Origin: Xanthomonas translucens pv. cerealis
GTDB lineage: Bacteria > Pseudomonadota > Gammaproteobacteria > Xanthomonadales > Xanthomonadaceae
Assembly (NCBI RefSeq): GCF_006838285.1
Contig: NZ_CP038228.1
Span: 1,798,001-1,862,000, forward strand
Reading direction: 5' to 3'
DNA: 64,000 nucleotides
The notes under the pieces are model-generated. The model searched no databases and had not been told where the DNA came from. It was given only the letters and a program-made list of their open reading frames with translations. This document shows, in pieces, positions 8,801-18,806 of this stretch (position 1 is the stretch's first letter; each line of letters starts with the position of its first letter). The position numbers and the translations under genes were made by a program.

Positions 8801-10177
8801 ATGAACGATTTCGACACCCTGTCCCTCTCCCCGGCGCTGGCGCCGGGCATCGACGCGCTCGGCTACACCACCATGACCCCGGTGCAGGCGCAGAGCCTGC
8901 CGCCGATCCTGGCCGGCAGCGACGTCATCGTGCAGGCGCCCACCGGCAGCGGCAAGACAGCCGCGTTCGGCCTGGGCCTGCTGCACAGGCTGGACCCGGC
9001 ACTGACCCGCGCGCAGGCGCTGGTGCTGTGCCCGACCCGCGAACTGGCCGACCAGGTCGGCAAGCAGCTGCGCAAGCTGGCCACCGGCATTCCCAACATG
9101 AAGCTGGTGGTGCTGACCGGCGGCATGCCGCTCGGCCCGCAGCTGGCCTCGCTGGAGGCGCACGACCCGCAGGTGGTGGTCGGCACGCCCGGGCGCATCC
9201 AGGAACTGGCGCGCAAGCGTGCGCTGCACCTGGGCGGAGTGCGCACGCTGGTGCTGGACGAGGGCGACCGCATGCTCGACATGGGCTTCGAGGAACCGAT
9301 CCGCGAGATCGCCAGCCGCTGCGACAAGCACCGCCAGAGCCTGCTGTTCTCGGCCACCTTCCCCGAGGCGATCCGCACCCTGGCACGCGAGCTGCTGCAG
9401 GAACCGGTCGAGGTCACCATCGAAGGCGCCGACAACGCGCCGGAGATCGAGCAGCAGTTCTTCGAAGTCGATCCGAGCTACCGGCAGAAAGCCGTGGCCG
9501 GGCTGCTACTGCGTTTCACTCCCGAATCCAGCGTGGTGTTCTGCAACACTCGCAAGGAGGTCGACGAAGTGGCTGGCTCACTGCAGCAATTCGGCTTCTC
9601 GGCGCTGGCGCTGCATGGCGACATGGAACAGCGCGACCGCGACGAGGTGCTGGTGCGCTTCGTCAACCGCAGCTGCAACGTGCTGGTCGCCAGCGACGTG
9701 GCCGCGCGCGGGTTGGACGTGGAAGACCTGGCGGCAGTGCTCAACTACGAACTGCCGACCGATACCGAAACCTACCGCCACCGCATCGGCCGCACCGCGC
9801 GCGCCGGCAAGCGCGGCCTGGCGCTGAGCCTGGTGGCGCCGCGCGAGCTGGCGCGTGCGCAGGCGCTGGAAGCCGAACAAGGTCAGGCGCTGCGTTGGTC
9901 GCGCGCGCCGCTGGCCACCGCGCGCCCGGCGCAATTGCCCCAGGCGGCAATGGTCACGCTGCGCATCGACGGCGGCAAGACCGACAAGTTGCGCGCCGGC
10001 GACATCCTCGGCGCGCTGACCGGCGACGCCGGGCTGTCCGGCGCGGCGATCGGCAAGATCGCGATCTATGCCACCCGCTCCTACGTCGCCATCGCCCGCG
10101 AGCACGCCGACCGGGCGCTGGGACAGCTGCAGGCGGGCAAAATCAAGGGCCGCCGGTTCCGGGTCAGCAAGCTGTGA
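8801..10177 (+). CDS. dbpA: ATP-dependent RNA helicase DbpA
   Basis: 458 aa, standard for DbpA. DEAD-box motifs in order: Q-motif region (GYTTMTPVQAQSLP), motif I APTGSGKT, PTREL, TPGR, motif II DEGD (in place of DEAD, as often seen in DbpA), SAT, then CNTR, ASDVAARGLD and HRIGRTAR. The final ~75 residues (VTLRIDGGKTDKLRAGDI...) form the DbpA RNA-binding domain that targets 23S rRNA hairpin 92. Its role is late assembly of the 50S subunit. Start ATG at 8801 has no strong Shine-Dalgarno. Confidence 0.95.
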   Translation: MNDFDTLSLSPALAPGIDALGYTTMTPVQAQSLPPILAGSDVIVQAPTGSGKTAAFGLGLLHRLDPALTRAQALVLCPTRELADQVGKQLRKLATGIPNMKLVVLTGGMPLGPQLASLEAHDPQVVVGTPGRIQELARKRALHLGGVRTLVLDEGDRMLDMGFEEPIREIASRCDKHRQSLLFSATFPEAIRTLARELLQEPVEVTIEGADNAPEIEQQFFEVDPSYRQKAVAGLLLRFTPESSVVFCNTRKEVDEVAGSLQQFGFSALALHGDMEQRDRDEVLVRFVNRSCNVLVASDVAARGLDVEDLAAVLNYELPTDTETYRHRIGRTARAGKRGLALSLVAPRELARAQALEAEQGQALRWSRAPLATARPAQLPQAAMVTLRIDGGKTDKLRAGDILGALTGDAGLSGAAIGKIAIYATRSYVAIAREHADRALGQLQAGKIKGRRFRVSKL

Positions 10178-10265
10178 CCGCGCTGGCGCACAAGGCCGCG
10201 CCGCGACCACGGCCGCCGCGGTCCGCTGGCGGCCGCGCGCGACGGCGCCCTGCACCGCGTCGCCT

Positions 10266-10823
10266 TCAATAGGTCAGCGTCGCCAACAGCGGCACGTCCT
10301 CGCTCCAGCGCTCGCGCCCCTGCAGCGCCTGCAACTCGACCAGCACCACCGCACCAACGATCTCCAGCTGCAGTTGCCGCGCCAGCGCCAGCGCCGCGCG
10401 CAAGGTGCCGCCGGTGGCGAGCACATCATCGACGATCAGCACCCGGGCGCCGGCCGGCAGCGCATCGGCGTGCATTTCGATGCGGTCGCTGCCGTATTCC
10501 AGCGTGTAGTCCTGGGTCACCGTCCTGCCCGGCAGCTTGCCCGGCTTGCGGATCGGCACGAAACCGGTGCGCAGTTCGTGCGCCAGCGCCGCGCCCAGGA
10601 TGAAGCCGCGCGACTCGATACCCAGCACCGCGTCCAGCGGCGTGGTGCGCCAGGGACGGGCCATTTCGTCCAGCGCCGAGGCGAAATCGGGGCCGTCGGC
10701 CAGCAGCGGGGTGATGTCCTTGAACACGATGCCCGGCGTCGGGAAATCGGCGATGTCGCGGATGCGGCCGGACCAGTGGGCCGGTGCGTCGCTGGGCGCG
10801 CCGCAACAGGAGGAATCGTTCAT
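10266..10823 (-). CDS. apt: Adenine phosphoribosyltransferase
   Basis: 185 aa. It salvages adenine with PRPP to AMP in the cytoplasm. The PRPP-binding signature [13 protein letters not shown] is intact; [15 protein letters not shown] and [14 protein letters not shown] are typical of the family. The chosen start (MNDSSCCG) is the one matching Xanthomonas homologues; an in-frame ATG at 10853 is possible. It is convergent with dbpA and follows the RND pump on the same strand, separated by 81 bp. Confidence 0.95.
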   Translation of the reverse strand: MNDSSCCGAPSDAPAHWSGRIRDIADFPTPGIVFKDITPLLADGPDFASALDEMARPWRTTPLDAVLGIESRGFILGAALAHELRTGFVPIRKPGKLPGRTVTQDYTLEYGSDRIEMHADALPAGARVLIVDDVLATGGTLRAALALARQLQLEIVGAVVLVELQALQGRERWSEDVPLLATLTY

Positions 10824-10904
10824 CGGCACATCGCAGCGTGGGGAAGCGCCCATTTTAGGCGCAATGTGGGGCCGTGCAGCAGCACCGCATTGCCCATCTG
10901 CCAC

Positions 10905-13900
10905 CTACCCGGCCTGCGCGTCCGCCGCCCGGCCATGCAGCAGGCGCCGCACCAGCACAAAGAACAACGGCACCAGCAGCACCGCCAGCAGCGTGCCCGA
11001 GAGCATGCCGCCGATCACGCTGACGCCGATCTCGCGGCGGCTGGCCGCGCCGGCGCCGGTGGACAGCGCCAAAGGCAGCACGCCGGCGACGAACGCCAGC
11101 GAGGTCATCACGATCGGCCGCAGGCGCAGCCGCGCGCCTTCCAGCGCCGCTTCCAGCAACGGCCGCCCGGCGCGCTGCTCGGCCTCGGCGAACTCGACGA
11201 TCAGGATCGCGTTCTTCGCCGACAGGCCGATCGTGGTCAGCAGGCCGACCTGGAAGTAGATGTCGTTGACGAAGCCGGCCAGGGTGGTCGCGACCACCGT
11301 GCCGAGCACGCCCAGCGGAATCACCAGCAGCACTGCCAGCGGGATCGACCAGCTCTCGTACAGCGCCGCCAGGCACAAGAAAATGAACAGGATCGAGGCG
11401 GTGTACAGCCACAGCGTCTGGTTGCTCGACAGCTGCTCCTGGTAGGACAGGCCGCTCCACTGCAGGCCGAAGCCCTTCTGCTTGGCGACCAACCCCTGCA
11501 TCCGCTGCATCGCCTCGCCGGAACTGCTGTCGGCCGCCGCGCCACCCTGGATCTGCGCCGCCGGCAGGCCATTGAAGCGCTGCTGCAACTGCGGCCCGCG
11601 GGTCCAGTGGGTGCTGGCGAAGCTGGCGAACGGCGCCATCTGACCGTCCTTGCCGCGCACATACCACTGGCCGATGTCTTCCGGCAGCGAACGGTACGGC
11701 GCATCGCCCTGCACATAGACGCGCTTGACCCGGCCGCGATCGACGAAATCGTTGACGTAGCTGCCGCCCCAGGCGGTGGACAAGGTGCCGTTGATGTCGC
11801 CCTGCGCCAGGCCCAGCGCACTGGCCTGGGCCTGGTCGATGTCCACCTGCAACTGCGCCTTGTCGCCCAGGCCGTTGAGCCGCACCGCGGTCAGCTGCGG
11901 ATCGTCGCCGGCGTCCTGCAGCACCTGCTGCTGCGCCTTGAGCAGGGCCGCGCGGCCGGCGCCGTCGCTGTCGCGGATCCACAGTTCGAAACCGCTGGAC
12001 TGGCCCAGGCCGCGCACCGCCGGCGGCGACAGCACGCTGATCTTGGCGTCGGCGGTGCCGCGGAAATACGCATTGGCGCGGTCGATGATCGCCTGCGCGG
12101 TGTTGTCGCGGTTGCGCTCGCCCCATGGCCGCAGCGCGACGAAGGCTTGGCCGGCGTTCTGCCCGGTGCCGGCGTTGTTGCGGCCGATCACCATGAACAC
12201 TGCGGTGATGTTGTGCTTCTCGTGGGCCAGGAAGTAATCGTTGATGCGCCGGCCCAGCGCCTCGGTCCTGGCCAGCGGCGTGCCTTCGGGCGTGGTGAAC
12301 TGGATCTGCACCTGGCCCTGGTCCTCCACCGGCAGAAAGCCGGTCGGCATGCGCGCGTACAGCGCCGCCATCGCCAGCACGATCAGCACACACAGCGCCA
12401 TCCAGCGCCGCGGCTGCCGCAGCAGCGTGCCGAGCCGGCGCTGGTAGGCCTGCTGGCTGCGCTCCACGCCGCGGTTGAACCAGCGGAAGAAGCGTCCGAG
12501 CTGGCGCTCCTTTTCCACCGGCTTGAGCAGGGTCGCGCACAGCGCCGGGGTCAGGGTCAGCGCGACCAGCGCCGACAGCGCCATCGCCGAGGCGATGGTG
12601 ATCGAGAACTGGCGGTAGATGATGCCGGTGGAGCCGCCGAAGAACGCCATCGGCAGGAACACCGCGCCCAGCACCACGGTGATGCCGATCAGCGCGCCGG
12701 TGATCTCGCCCATCGATTGCTGGGTCGCCTCGCGCGGCGGCAGATGCTGCTCGTGCATGATCCGCTCGACGTTCTCCACCACCACGATCGCATCGTCCAC
12801 CAGCAAGCCGATCGCCAGCACCATCGCGAACAGGGTCAGCGTGTTGATGGTGAAGCCGGCTGCGGCGAGGATGCCGAACGTGCCCAGCAGCACCACCGGC
12901 ACGGTGATCGCCGGGATCAGCGTGGCGCGGCCGTTCTGCAGGAACAGGAACATCACCACCACCACCAGCACGATCGCCTCGATCAGGGTGTGCACCACGC
13001 CCTCGATCGAGACCCGCACGAACGGCGTGCTGTCGCGCGGATAGGCCACTTCCATGCCCGGCGGGAAGGTCGGCTTGAGCCGCTCGATGGCGGCACGCAC
13101 CGCATCGGAGGTGGCCACCGCGTTGGCGCCGGAGGACAGCGTCACCGAGAAGCCGGACGCCGGATGGCCGTTGAGCGTGGCGCTGTTCTGGTAGTTCTCC
13201 GCGCCGATCTCCACCCGCGCCACGTCGCCCAGGTGCACGCTGGAGCCGTCGGCCTGGGTGGCCAGGATGATGGCGCGGAACTGCTCCGCGGTCCGCAGCC
13301 GCGACTGCGCGGTGACCGTGGCGTTGAGCGCCTGCTCGGCGCCGGTCGGCAGCGCGCCCAGTTCGCCGGCGGTGACCTGGGTGTTCTGCGCCTCGATCGC
13401 ACTGCGCACGTCGCCGGGCATCAGCTTGTAGGCGTTGAGCTTGTGCGGGTCCAGCCACACGCGCATCGCGTACTGCGCGCCAAACACGTTGATCTCGCCG
13501 ACGCCGTTGATGCGGCTGATCGGATCCTGCAGGGTGCTGACCAGATAGTCGGAGATGTCGACGTTGTCCAGCCGGTCGGTGCTGTCGTACAGCGCCACCG
13601 CCATCAGGCTGTCGCCCTGCGACTTGGCCACGGTCACGCCCTGCTGCTGCACTTCCTGCGGCAGGCGGTTGAGCGCCTGGTTGACCGCGTTCTGCACCTG
13701 CACCTGGGCGATGTCGGGATTGGCGGCCTGGTCGAAGGTGATGCTGATCCGCGCCTGCCCGGACGAGGAACTGGTCGAGGAGAAGTACAGCAGGTGGTCG
13801 ATGCCCTTGATCTGCTGCTCGATCACCTGGGTGACGCTGTCCTCCACCGTCTGCGCCGAGGCGCCGTTGTAGGTGGCGGTGACGTTGACCCCGGGCGGGG

Positions 13901-14018
13901 CGATGTCCGGATACTGCTCCACCGGCAGGGTGACCACGGCGATGGTGCCGGCGGCCATGATGCAGATCGCCAGCACCCAGGCGAAGATCGGGCGGGCGAT
14001 GAAGAAGCGCGCGAGCAT
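10905..14018 (-). CDS. RND multidrug efflux permease (HAE1/AcrB-like)
   Basis: 1037 aa, full length for AcrB-type transporters of the inner membrane. The N-terminus MLARFFIARPIFAWVLAI and the twelve-helix RND layout are clear. Proton-relay aspartates are seen in the adjacent pair LLVDDAIVVVENVER (TM4). The periplasmic porter and docking loops are of normal length. It sits 6 bp downstream of the membrane-fusion partner, and a TetR-type gene is divergent. No outer-membrane channel gene is adjacent, so it probably uses a shared TolC/OprM-type protein. The substrate cannot be inferred. Confidence 0.95.
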   Translation of the reverse strand: MLARFFIARPIFAWVLAICIMAAGTIAVVTLPVEQYPDIAPPGVNVTATYNGASAQTVEDSVTQVIEQQIKGIDHLLYFSSTSSSSGQARISITFDQAANPDIAQVQVQNAVNQALNRLPQEVQQQGVTVAKSQGDSLMAVALYDSTDRLDNVDISDYLVSTLQDPISRINGVGEINVFGAQYAMRVWLDPHKLNAYKLMPGDVRSAIEAQNTQVTAGELGALPTGAEQALNATVTAQSRLRTAEQFRAIILATQADGSSVHLGDVARVEIGAENYQNSATLNGHPASGFSVTLSSGANAVATSDAVRAAIERLKPTFPPGMEVAYPRDSTPFVRVSIEGVVHTLIEAIVLVVVVMFLFLQNGRATLIPAITVPVVLLGTFGILAAAGFTINTLTLFAMVLAIGLLVDDAIVVVENVERIMHEQHLPPREATQQSMGEITGALIGITVVLGAVFLPMAFFGGSTGIIYRQFSITIASAMALSALVALTLTPALCATLLKPVEKERQLGRFFRWFNRGVERSQQAYQRRLGTLLRQPRRWMALCVLIVLAMAALYARMPTGFLPVEDQGQVQIQFTTPEGTPLARTEALGRRINDYFLAHEKHNITAVFMVIGRNNAGTGQNAGQAFVALRPWGERNRDNTAQAIIDRANAYFRGTADAKISVLSPPAVRGLGQSSGFELWIRDSDGAGRAALLKAQQQVLQDAGDDPQLTAVRLNGLGDKAQLQVDIDQAQASALGLAQGDINGTLSTAWGGSYVNDFVDRGRVKRVYVQGDAPYRSLPEDIGQWYVRGKDGQMAPFASFASTHWTRGPQLQQRFNGLPAAQIQGGAAADSSSGEAMQRMQGLVAKQKGFGLQWSGLSYQEQLSSNQTLWLYTASILFIFLCLAALYESWSIPLAVLLVIPLGVLGTVVATTLAGFVNDIYFQVGLLTTIGLSAKNAILIVEFAEAEQRAGRPLLEAALEGARLRLRPIVMTSLAFVAGVLPLALSTGAGAASRREIGVSVIGGMLSGTLLAVLLVPLFFVLVRRLLHGRAADAQAG

Positions 14019-14024
14019 GCCGGC

Positions 14025-15179
14025 TCAGCCTTTGCCGGCGCCAGCGGCGGCCGGCTTGACGGTGACCTTGGCGCCGTCGCTCAGTCCCTGCCGGCCCTCC
14101 ACCACCACCCGCTCGCCGGGCTTGAGCCCGTCGCCCACCAGCCAGCGGTCGCCGACCGCGCGCAGCGTGGTGAACTGGCGCTGGCGCACGATGTTGTCGG
14201 CGCCCACCACCCAGGCCTGCGCGTCGCCGCGCGGCGTACGGTCCACCGCCGCCTGCGGGACCAGCAGCGCCTGCTGGCGGATGCCCTGGCCGACGATCGC
14301 GCGCACGTACATGCCCGGCAGCAACTGCGCGTCGGGATTCGGGAAGCGCGCGCGCAGGGTCACGCTGCCGGTGGTTTCCTCCACGTCGATATCGGCGAAC
14401 TGCAGCGTGCCCGGCAGCGGATAGTCGCTGCCGTCTGACAGCTTCAGCCGCACCTCGGCGGTCGCCGGCTGCACCCCGCCAGCGGCGATCGCGCGGCGCA
14501 GCGCCAGGAACTGGCTGCCGGACTGGGTGATGTCCACGTTCATCGGGTCCAGCTGCTGGATCTTGGCGATCGCATCGGCCTGGCTGGCGGTGACCAGCGC
14601 GCCCGGGGTCACCCGCGCGCGGCCGATGCGGCCGCTGATCGGCGCCTCCACCGTGGCGAAGCGAAGTTGGGTACGCGCAGTGTCCAGCGCGGCGCGGTTG
14701 GCGTCGCGGCTGGCCAGCGCTTCCTTGTAGGTGGCCTGGGCGTCGTCCACGTCCTGCTGCGCGGCCAGCCGGGTCTTGCCCAGTTCGCGATAGCGCTCGG
14801 CGCGCAGCTTGGCGGTCGCCAGCGTGGCCTCGGCGGTGGCCAGGTTGGCCTGCGCCTCGTTGGCCGCGGCCTGGTACAAGACCGGCTCGATCTGGAACAA
14901 CGGCTGCCCGGCGCGCACCATCGCGCCCTCCTCGAACAGCCGCTTGCGCAGGATGCCGCCGACCTGCGGGCGCACTTCGGACTCTTCGGAGGCGGCGGTG
15001 CGCCCGGCCAGCTCGGCGCTGAGCGGCACGCTTTGCGGCTGCAGCGTCACCACCCCCACGGTCCTGGCCTGCGCCGGCGGCGCGGTGCGCTCGCCCTTGC
15101 AGCCGGCGAGTGTGACGAGGGCGACGCACACCAGCAACAACAGCGTGCGGCGAGAACGCTGGACGAAAGGCGCGGACAT
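14025..15179 (-). CDS. RND efflux membrane-fusion lipoprotein (AcrA-like)
   Basis: 384 aa. Periplasmic adaptor linking the RND permease to an outer-membrane channel. A lipoprotein signal (LLLLVCVALVTLAGCK) ends in the lipobox LAGC. The biotinyl-lipoyl halves, an alpha-helical hairpin (QAALANEAQANLATAE-like region, ~residues 95-165) and the beta-barrel (VTLRARFPNPDAQLLPGM) are in the usual order. The start at 15179 is favoured because AGGA lies 8 nt upstream; an in-frame ATG at 15212 would extend the protein by 11 residues before the signal peptide. Confidence 0.94.
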   Translation of the reverse strand: MSAPFVQRSRRTLLLLVCVALVTLAGCKGERTAPPAQARTVGVVTLQPQSVPLSAELAGRTAASEESEVRPQVGGILRKRLFEEGAMVRAGQPLFQIEPVLYQAAANEAQANLATAEATLATAKLRAERYRELGKTRLAAQQDVDDAQATYKEALASRDANRAALDTARTQLRFATVEAPISGRIGRARVTPGALVTASQADAIAKIQQLDPMNVDITQSGSQFLALRRAIAAGGVQPATAEVRLKLSDGSDYPLPGTLQFADIDVEETTGSVTLRARFPNPDAQLLPGMYVRAIVGQGIRQQALLVPQAAVDRTPRGDAQAWVVGADNIVRQRQFTTLRAVGDRWLVGDGLKPGERVVVEGRQGLSDGAKVTVKPAAAGAGKG

Positions 15180-15241
15180 GCGCTTGATCCTGGAAGCTGG
15201 GGGGAGGATCATTTAATTTACTTAAAGACAAATAAATAAGC
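15180..15241. promoter_or_regulatory. Divergent promoter/operator region of the RND operon and its TetR regulator
   Basis: A 62-bp gap with a strikingly AT-rich core (ATTTAATTTACTTAAAGA, then CAAATAAATAAG) in very GC-rich surroundings. The ends ATTTA...TAAAT are imperfectly inverted. This is where a TetR repressor would be expected to bind and repress both directions. No precise operator is proven. Confidence 0.55.
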
Positions 15242-15946
15242 ATGGAGGATCGCACAATCGCCCGCACGACGCCGCCTCACCCAGTCGCGGTGGCTGCCGA
15301 GACCGGCGTAGTTGCGCCGGCCGGCCGCCAGCGCGGGCGTCCGGCGCTGGCGCGGCCGCGGTTGTTGCGCGCCGCGCGCGAACTGCTGCTGGAGCACGGC
15401 CTGGAGGTCTCGCTGGAGCAGATCGCGCTGCATGCCGGGCTCACCCGGCAGAGCCTGTACAACCATTTCTCCAGCAAGGCCGACCTGTTGATGCAGGTGT
15501 TCGAGGTGCTGAACGAGGAACTGCAGGCGCAATTGGAGAACATCGGCGATGCGGCCTCACAGGACCTGCCGCGCACGCTGCAGCAGATCGCGCTGACCCT
15601 GCAGTCGCACCTGTATGCGCCGTCCTCGCTGCGCCTGCATCGGCTGCTGGTGCAGGCCAGCGCGCAGATGCCGGACCTGCTGCAGTCCATGCACCAGCGC
15701 CGCACCGGACGCCTGCGCCAGCGCTTGAGCGACCTGCTGCAGAGGCTGGATGCGCGCGGCGACGTCAGCGTGGCCTCGCCCATGCTGGCAGCCAGCGCCT
15801 TCATCGGCGCGGCGATCGGCTACGCCTACCCCGGCGCGATGCTCAACGGGCAGGCCCCGGATCGCGATAGCCAGCAGGCGCTGGCCGCGGAAGTGGTGGC
15901 CACGTTCCTTGCCGCCTGGCGCTATCGCGCAGCTGCGCCGCGCTGA
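15242..15946 (+). CDS. TetR/AcrR-family transcriptional regulator, divergent from RND pump
   Basis: 234 aa. After a ~30-residue Ala/Pro-rich lead, residues ~32-80 form the TetR helix-turn-helix (RPRLLRAARELLLEHG, VSLEQIALHAGLTRQSLYNHFSSKADLL). The C-terminal ligand-binding part is all-helical and not diagnostic. By position it probably represses the adjacent RND operon and itself. The N-terminal lead is longer than usual for the family. I see no better internal start. Confidence 0.9.
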   Translation: MEDRTIARTTPPHPVAVAAETGVVAPAGRQRGRPALARPRLLRAARELLLEHGLEVSLEQIALHAGLTRQSLYNHFSSKADLLMQVFEVLNEELQAQLENIGDAASQDLPRTLQQIALTLQSHLYAPSSLRLHRLLVQASAQMPDLLQSMHQRRTGRLRQRLSDLLQRLDARGDVSVASPMLAASAFIGAAIGYAYPGAMLNGQAPDRDSQQALAAEVVATFLAAWRYRAAAPR

Positions 15947-15991
15947 CGTCCTGCACGTCGCTTGCGCTGCCCGCGCCGCGCTTTTCACGGC

Positions 15992-16049
15992 GGGGTTTCA
16001 GCCCAGACGCGTTGCCGGCAAGGCGTCGCGGCTGCAGCTCCTGCTACAG
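15992..16049. repeat. Degenerate REP pair downstream of tetR
   Basis: GGGGTTTCAGCCCAGACGC at 15992-16011 and GTCGCGGCTGCAGCTCCTGCTACAG at 16025-16049 resemble the REP family of 6.5 and 28.9 kb in opposite orientations. They lie in the convergent gap between the TetR gene and selO. Confidence 0.6.
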
Positions 16050-16063
16050 CACGTCGCGCCTGG

Positions 16064-17617
16064 TCAGGAACTGCACGACAGCATCGAACAACCAGCGCGT
16101 TCGCGCGCCCAGTCCGGGCGCCGCGCCGCGAACGCCTCGCGTCCCGGCTGCTCGTCGTAGGGCCGGCGCATTACCTCCAGCAATTCGGCGATGCCATCGG
16201 CGTCGCCCTGCTCGGCACGCTCGATCGCCTGCTGCGCCAGGTAATTGCGCAACACGTAAAGCGGGTTGGCCGCGCGCATCCTCGCTGCGCGCGCGGCCGC
16301 CGGCAGCGGATCGGCCTGCAGCCGTTGCGCATAGCGCGCAAGCCAGGCATCGAAGGCCGGCGCCTGCGCGGCCAGCTTGGCCGGGTCGTAGAACGCCACG
16401 GCCAGGTCCGCCAGCGCCGGCAGCTGCGCCGCGCTCAGCCCGCGGAACCACAGGGTCATGTCCACCTCGCCCTGCTGCAGCAACTGCAGCAGGTCCTGCA
16501 TCAGCGCCAGGTCGGCCGCGCCGCATTCGGCCAGGCCGAGCTTGGCGGCGGCGGTGTCGCGTTCGGCCTTCGCGTATGTCTCGCGAAAACGCGCCAGTCC
16601 AGCCTGCAGCGGTGCCGCATCGGCGAACAGCGGCGCCAGCGCCTGCGCCAGCCGGGTCAGATTCCAGTACGCGATCTGCGGCTGGGTGCCAAACCGGTAG
16701 CGGCGACCCTGCGCATCGGTGGTGTTCGGTGTCCAGTCCGGATCGTAGTCGTCGATCCAGCCGTACGGGCCGTAGTCGATGGTCAGCCCCAGGATCGACA
16801 TGTTGTCGGTGTTCATCACCCCGTGGACGAAGCCGACCCGCATCCACTGCGCCACCATCGCCGCGGTGCGCGCGCAGACCTCGCCGAACCAGTCGGCGTA
16901 GCGGATCGCACCGCACGTGCGCAGCTCGGGGAAGTCACGGTCGATCACGAAGTCGGCCAGTTGCCGCAGCAAGGCCGTGTCGCCGCGCGCGGCCGGCAGT
17001 TCGAAACTGCCGAAGCGCACGAACGACGGCGCGACCCGGCACACCACCGCGCCTGGCTCGGCACGCGGATGGCCATCGTAGAACATGTCGCGCAGCACGC
17101 GCTCGCCGCTGACGACCAGGCTCAGCGCGCGCGTGGTCGGCACGCCAAGGTGGTGCATGGCTTCGCTGCACAGGAATTCGCGGATCGACGAGCGCAGCAC
17201 CGCGCGGCCATCGGCGCCGCGCGAATACGGCGTGCGCCCGGCGCCCTTGAGCTGCAGCTCCCAGCGTCGTCCGTCCGCGCCCAGCGCCTCGCCCAGCGCG
17301 ATCGCGCGGCCGTCGCCAAGCTGCCCGGCCCAATGCCCGAACTGGTGGCCGCCGTAGTTCGCCGCGTACGGCCGCATGCCCGGGTACAGCGCGTTGCCGG
17401 CGAAGACCTCGGCGAACTGCGGCGCCAGCCGCGCCGCTTCCGAGAAGCCCAGCATCGCCGCGACCTCGCGCGAGTGGGCCAGCAGCTGTGGCGCGGCCAC
17501 CGGGGTCGGCGCGACCTGCGACCACAGCGCGCCCAGCACCTCGCGCAGACGCGGGCCGTGCTCGGGATCGCCGGGCAATTCGTCGGTGAAACGGTTGTCG
17601 AAGCGCAATGGCGGCAT
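16064..17617 (-). CDS. selO: Protein adenylyltransferase SelO (YdiU family)
   Basis: 517 aa, a pseudokinase-fold enzyme that transfers AMP to protein hydroxyls, linked to redox homeostasis. Hallmarks: [27 protein letters not shown], the [22 protein letters not shown] core (read in parts), [13 protein letters not shown] and [12 protein letters not shown]. The C-terminus GCSMLSCSS carries a cysteine at the position that is selenocysteine in eukaryotic SelO. ATG at 17617 begins the family-typical [10 protein letters not shown]; the in-frame extension upstream lies in repeat DNA. Confidence 0.94.
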   Translation of the reverse strand: MPPLRFDNRFTDELPGDPEHGPRLREVLGALWSQVAPTPVAAPQLLAHSREVAAMLGFSEAARLAPQFAEVFAGNALYPGMRPYAANYGGHQFGHWAGQLGDGRAIALGEALGADGRRWELQLKGAGRTPYSRGADGRAVLRSSIREFLCSEAMHHLGVPTTRALSLVVSGERVLRDMFYDGHPRAEPGAVVCRVAPSFVRFGSFELPAARGDTALLRQLADFVIDRDFPELRTCGAIRYADWFGEVCARTAAMVAQWMRVGFVHGVMNTDNMSILGLTIDYGPYGWIDDYDPDWTPNTTDAQGRRYRFGTQPQIAYWNLTRLAQALAPLFADAAPLQAGLARFRETYAKAERDTAAAKLGLAECGAADLALMQDLLQLLQQGEVDMTLWFRGLSAAQLPALADLAVAFYDPAKLAAQAPAFDAWLARYAQRLQADPLPAAARAARMRAANPLYVLRNYLAQQAIERAEQGDADGIAELLEVMRRPYDEQPGREAFAARRPDWARERAGCSMLSCSS

Positions 17618-17634
17618 ATTCGCCAGCTTACAGC

Positions 17635-17696
17635 CCCTCTCCCGCCGGGAGAGGGGTTGGGGTGAGGGTCTGGCGCGAAAGCGCCTCGCGGAGTTG
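17635..17696. repeat. CTCTCCC palindrome repeat, copy 1
   Basis: CCCCTCTCCCGCCGGGAGAGGGGTTGGGGTGAGGG followed by GGCGCGAAAGCGCCTCGCGGAGTTG. A near-identical unit occurs at 20329-20391. The GGGAGAGGGG hairpin sits just upstream of selO, within its probable 5' region. Confidence 0.8.
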
Positions 17697-17840
17697 CGTG
17701 CACAAGGCCGCGCCTGCAGCCGACACAGCGCATCCGCAGCGTCATCTCCCGCGTAGTTGCCTACAGCACCGCCACACCATGCACTCGTTGCCGACACGCG
17801 CGTGCGGCATGCTCCCGCTCCTCTACCGCAGGTACCGCCC

Positions 17841-18737
17841 ATGTCCGAACGTTCGCCGTTGCCGCCGCGCTGGCCGCGCCACCTGCTGGTCGCGCTGTCC
17901 TCGCTGCTGGTCTCCGCCTGCAGCAGCGTGTTCTTCGCCGGCCTCAACGCCGGCTCCGGGCGCCACGGGCTGAGCGAGCAGCGCGGCATCGTGTTCGATG
18001 CAGTCCACGGCTTGAAGCTCGACGTCTACCGCCCGGCCGCAGCCCAGGACGCGCCGGTGGTGGTGTTCTTCCACGGTGGTACCTGGAAGACCGGCAACCG
18101 CCAGCAGTACCGCTGGGCCGGCGAAGCGCTGGCGCGGCACGGCGTGGTCGCGATCGTGCCGGATTACCGCAAATACCCGCAGGTGACCCTGGACGGCTTC
18201 ATGCACGACGCCGCCGCCGCCGTGGCCTGGAGCCAGCGCCATGCCGCCGAGCACAGCGGCGACCCGCAGCGGCTGGTGCTGATGGGCCACTCCGCCGGCG
18301 CGCACATGGCCGCGCTGCTGGCCAGCGACGGCCGCTGGCTGCAGGCACAGGGCGTGTCGCCGCGGCAGCTTTGCGGTCTGGTCGGCCTGGCCGGTCCCTA
18401 CGACTTCCTGCCGCTGACCGATCCCGACCTGATCGGCATGTTCGGCCGCGACCCGGCGCAGCAGCGGCGCTCGCAACCGGTCGCCTTCGTCGATGGCGAC
18501 GAACCGCCGGCGCTGCTGCTGCACGGCGGCGACGACCGCGTGGTCGAACCGCGCGACAGCCAGTCGCTGCAGGCGGCTTTGCAACGCGCAGGCGTGCCCG
18601 CCGAACTGAAGATCTATCCCGGCGTCGGCCACCTGCGCCTGGCGTTGGCACTGCGCAAAGAGGATCCGGCGCTGCCGGTCATGGCCGACAGCATCGCCTT
18701 CGTGCGCCAGTGTCAGCCGCGCACGCCGCAGCCGTGA
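17841..18737 (+). CDS. Alpha/beta-hydrolase (esterase/lipase, BD-FAE-like), probable lipoprotein
   Basis: 298 aa. The N-terminus has a hydrophobic stretch ending LLVSACSS, a plausible lipobox. The hydrolase core shows the oxyanion motif FFHGGTW, nucleophile elbow GHSAGAH, acid Asp in GGDDRVV and His in PGVGHLRL. This combination is typical of small esterases related to kynurenine formamidase and feruloyl esterases; the substrate is unknown. Start ATG 17841 has AGGT upstream; further upstream the frame runs into repeat DNA. Confidence 0.88.
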   Translation: MSERSPLPPRWPRHLLVALSSLLVSACSSVFFAGLNAGSGRHGLSEQRGIVFDAVHGLKLDVYRPAAAQDAPVVVFFHGGTWKTGNRQQYRWAGEALARHGVVAIVPDYRKYPQVTLDGFMHDAAAAVAWSQRHAAEHSGDPQRLVLMGHSAGAHMAALLASDGRWLQAQGVSPRQLCGLVGLAGPYDFLPLTDPDLIGMFGRDPAQQRRSQPVAFVDGDEPPALLLHGGDDRVVEPRDSQSLQAALQRAGVPAELKIYPGVGHLRLALALRKEDPALPVMADSIAFVRQCQPRTPQP

Positions 18738-18806
18738 ACCGACCTGGCGCAGCGTATCGAGCGCCCCGCCGCGCGCCGCGATCCGCCCTGGAATGAAGGA
18801 CGCGCC

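Noticed and set aside
10068..14438. 1456-codon plus-strand open frame
   Set aside because: It covers apt and the RND genes antisense, is His/Arg/Gln-rich, and has no domain; a shadow of the RND permease reading frame.
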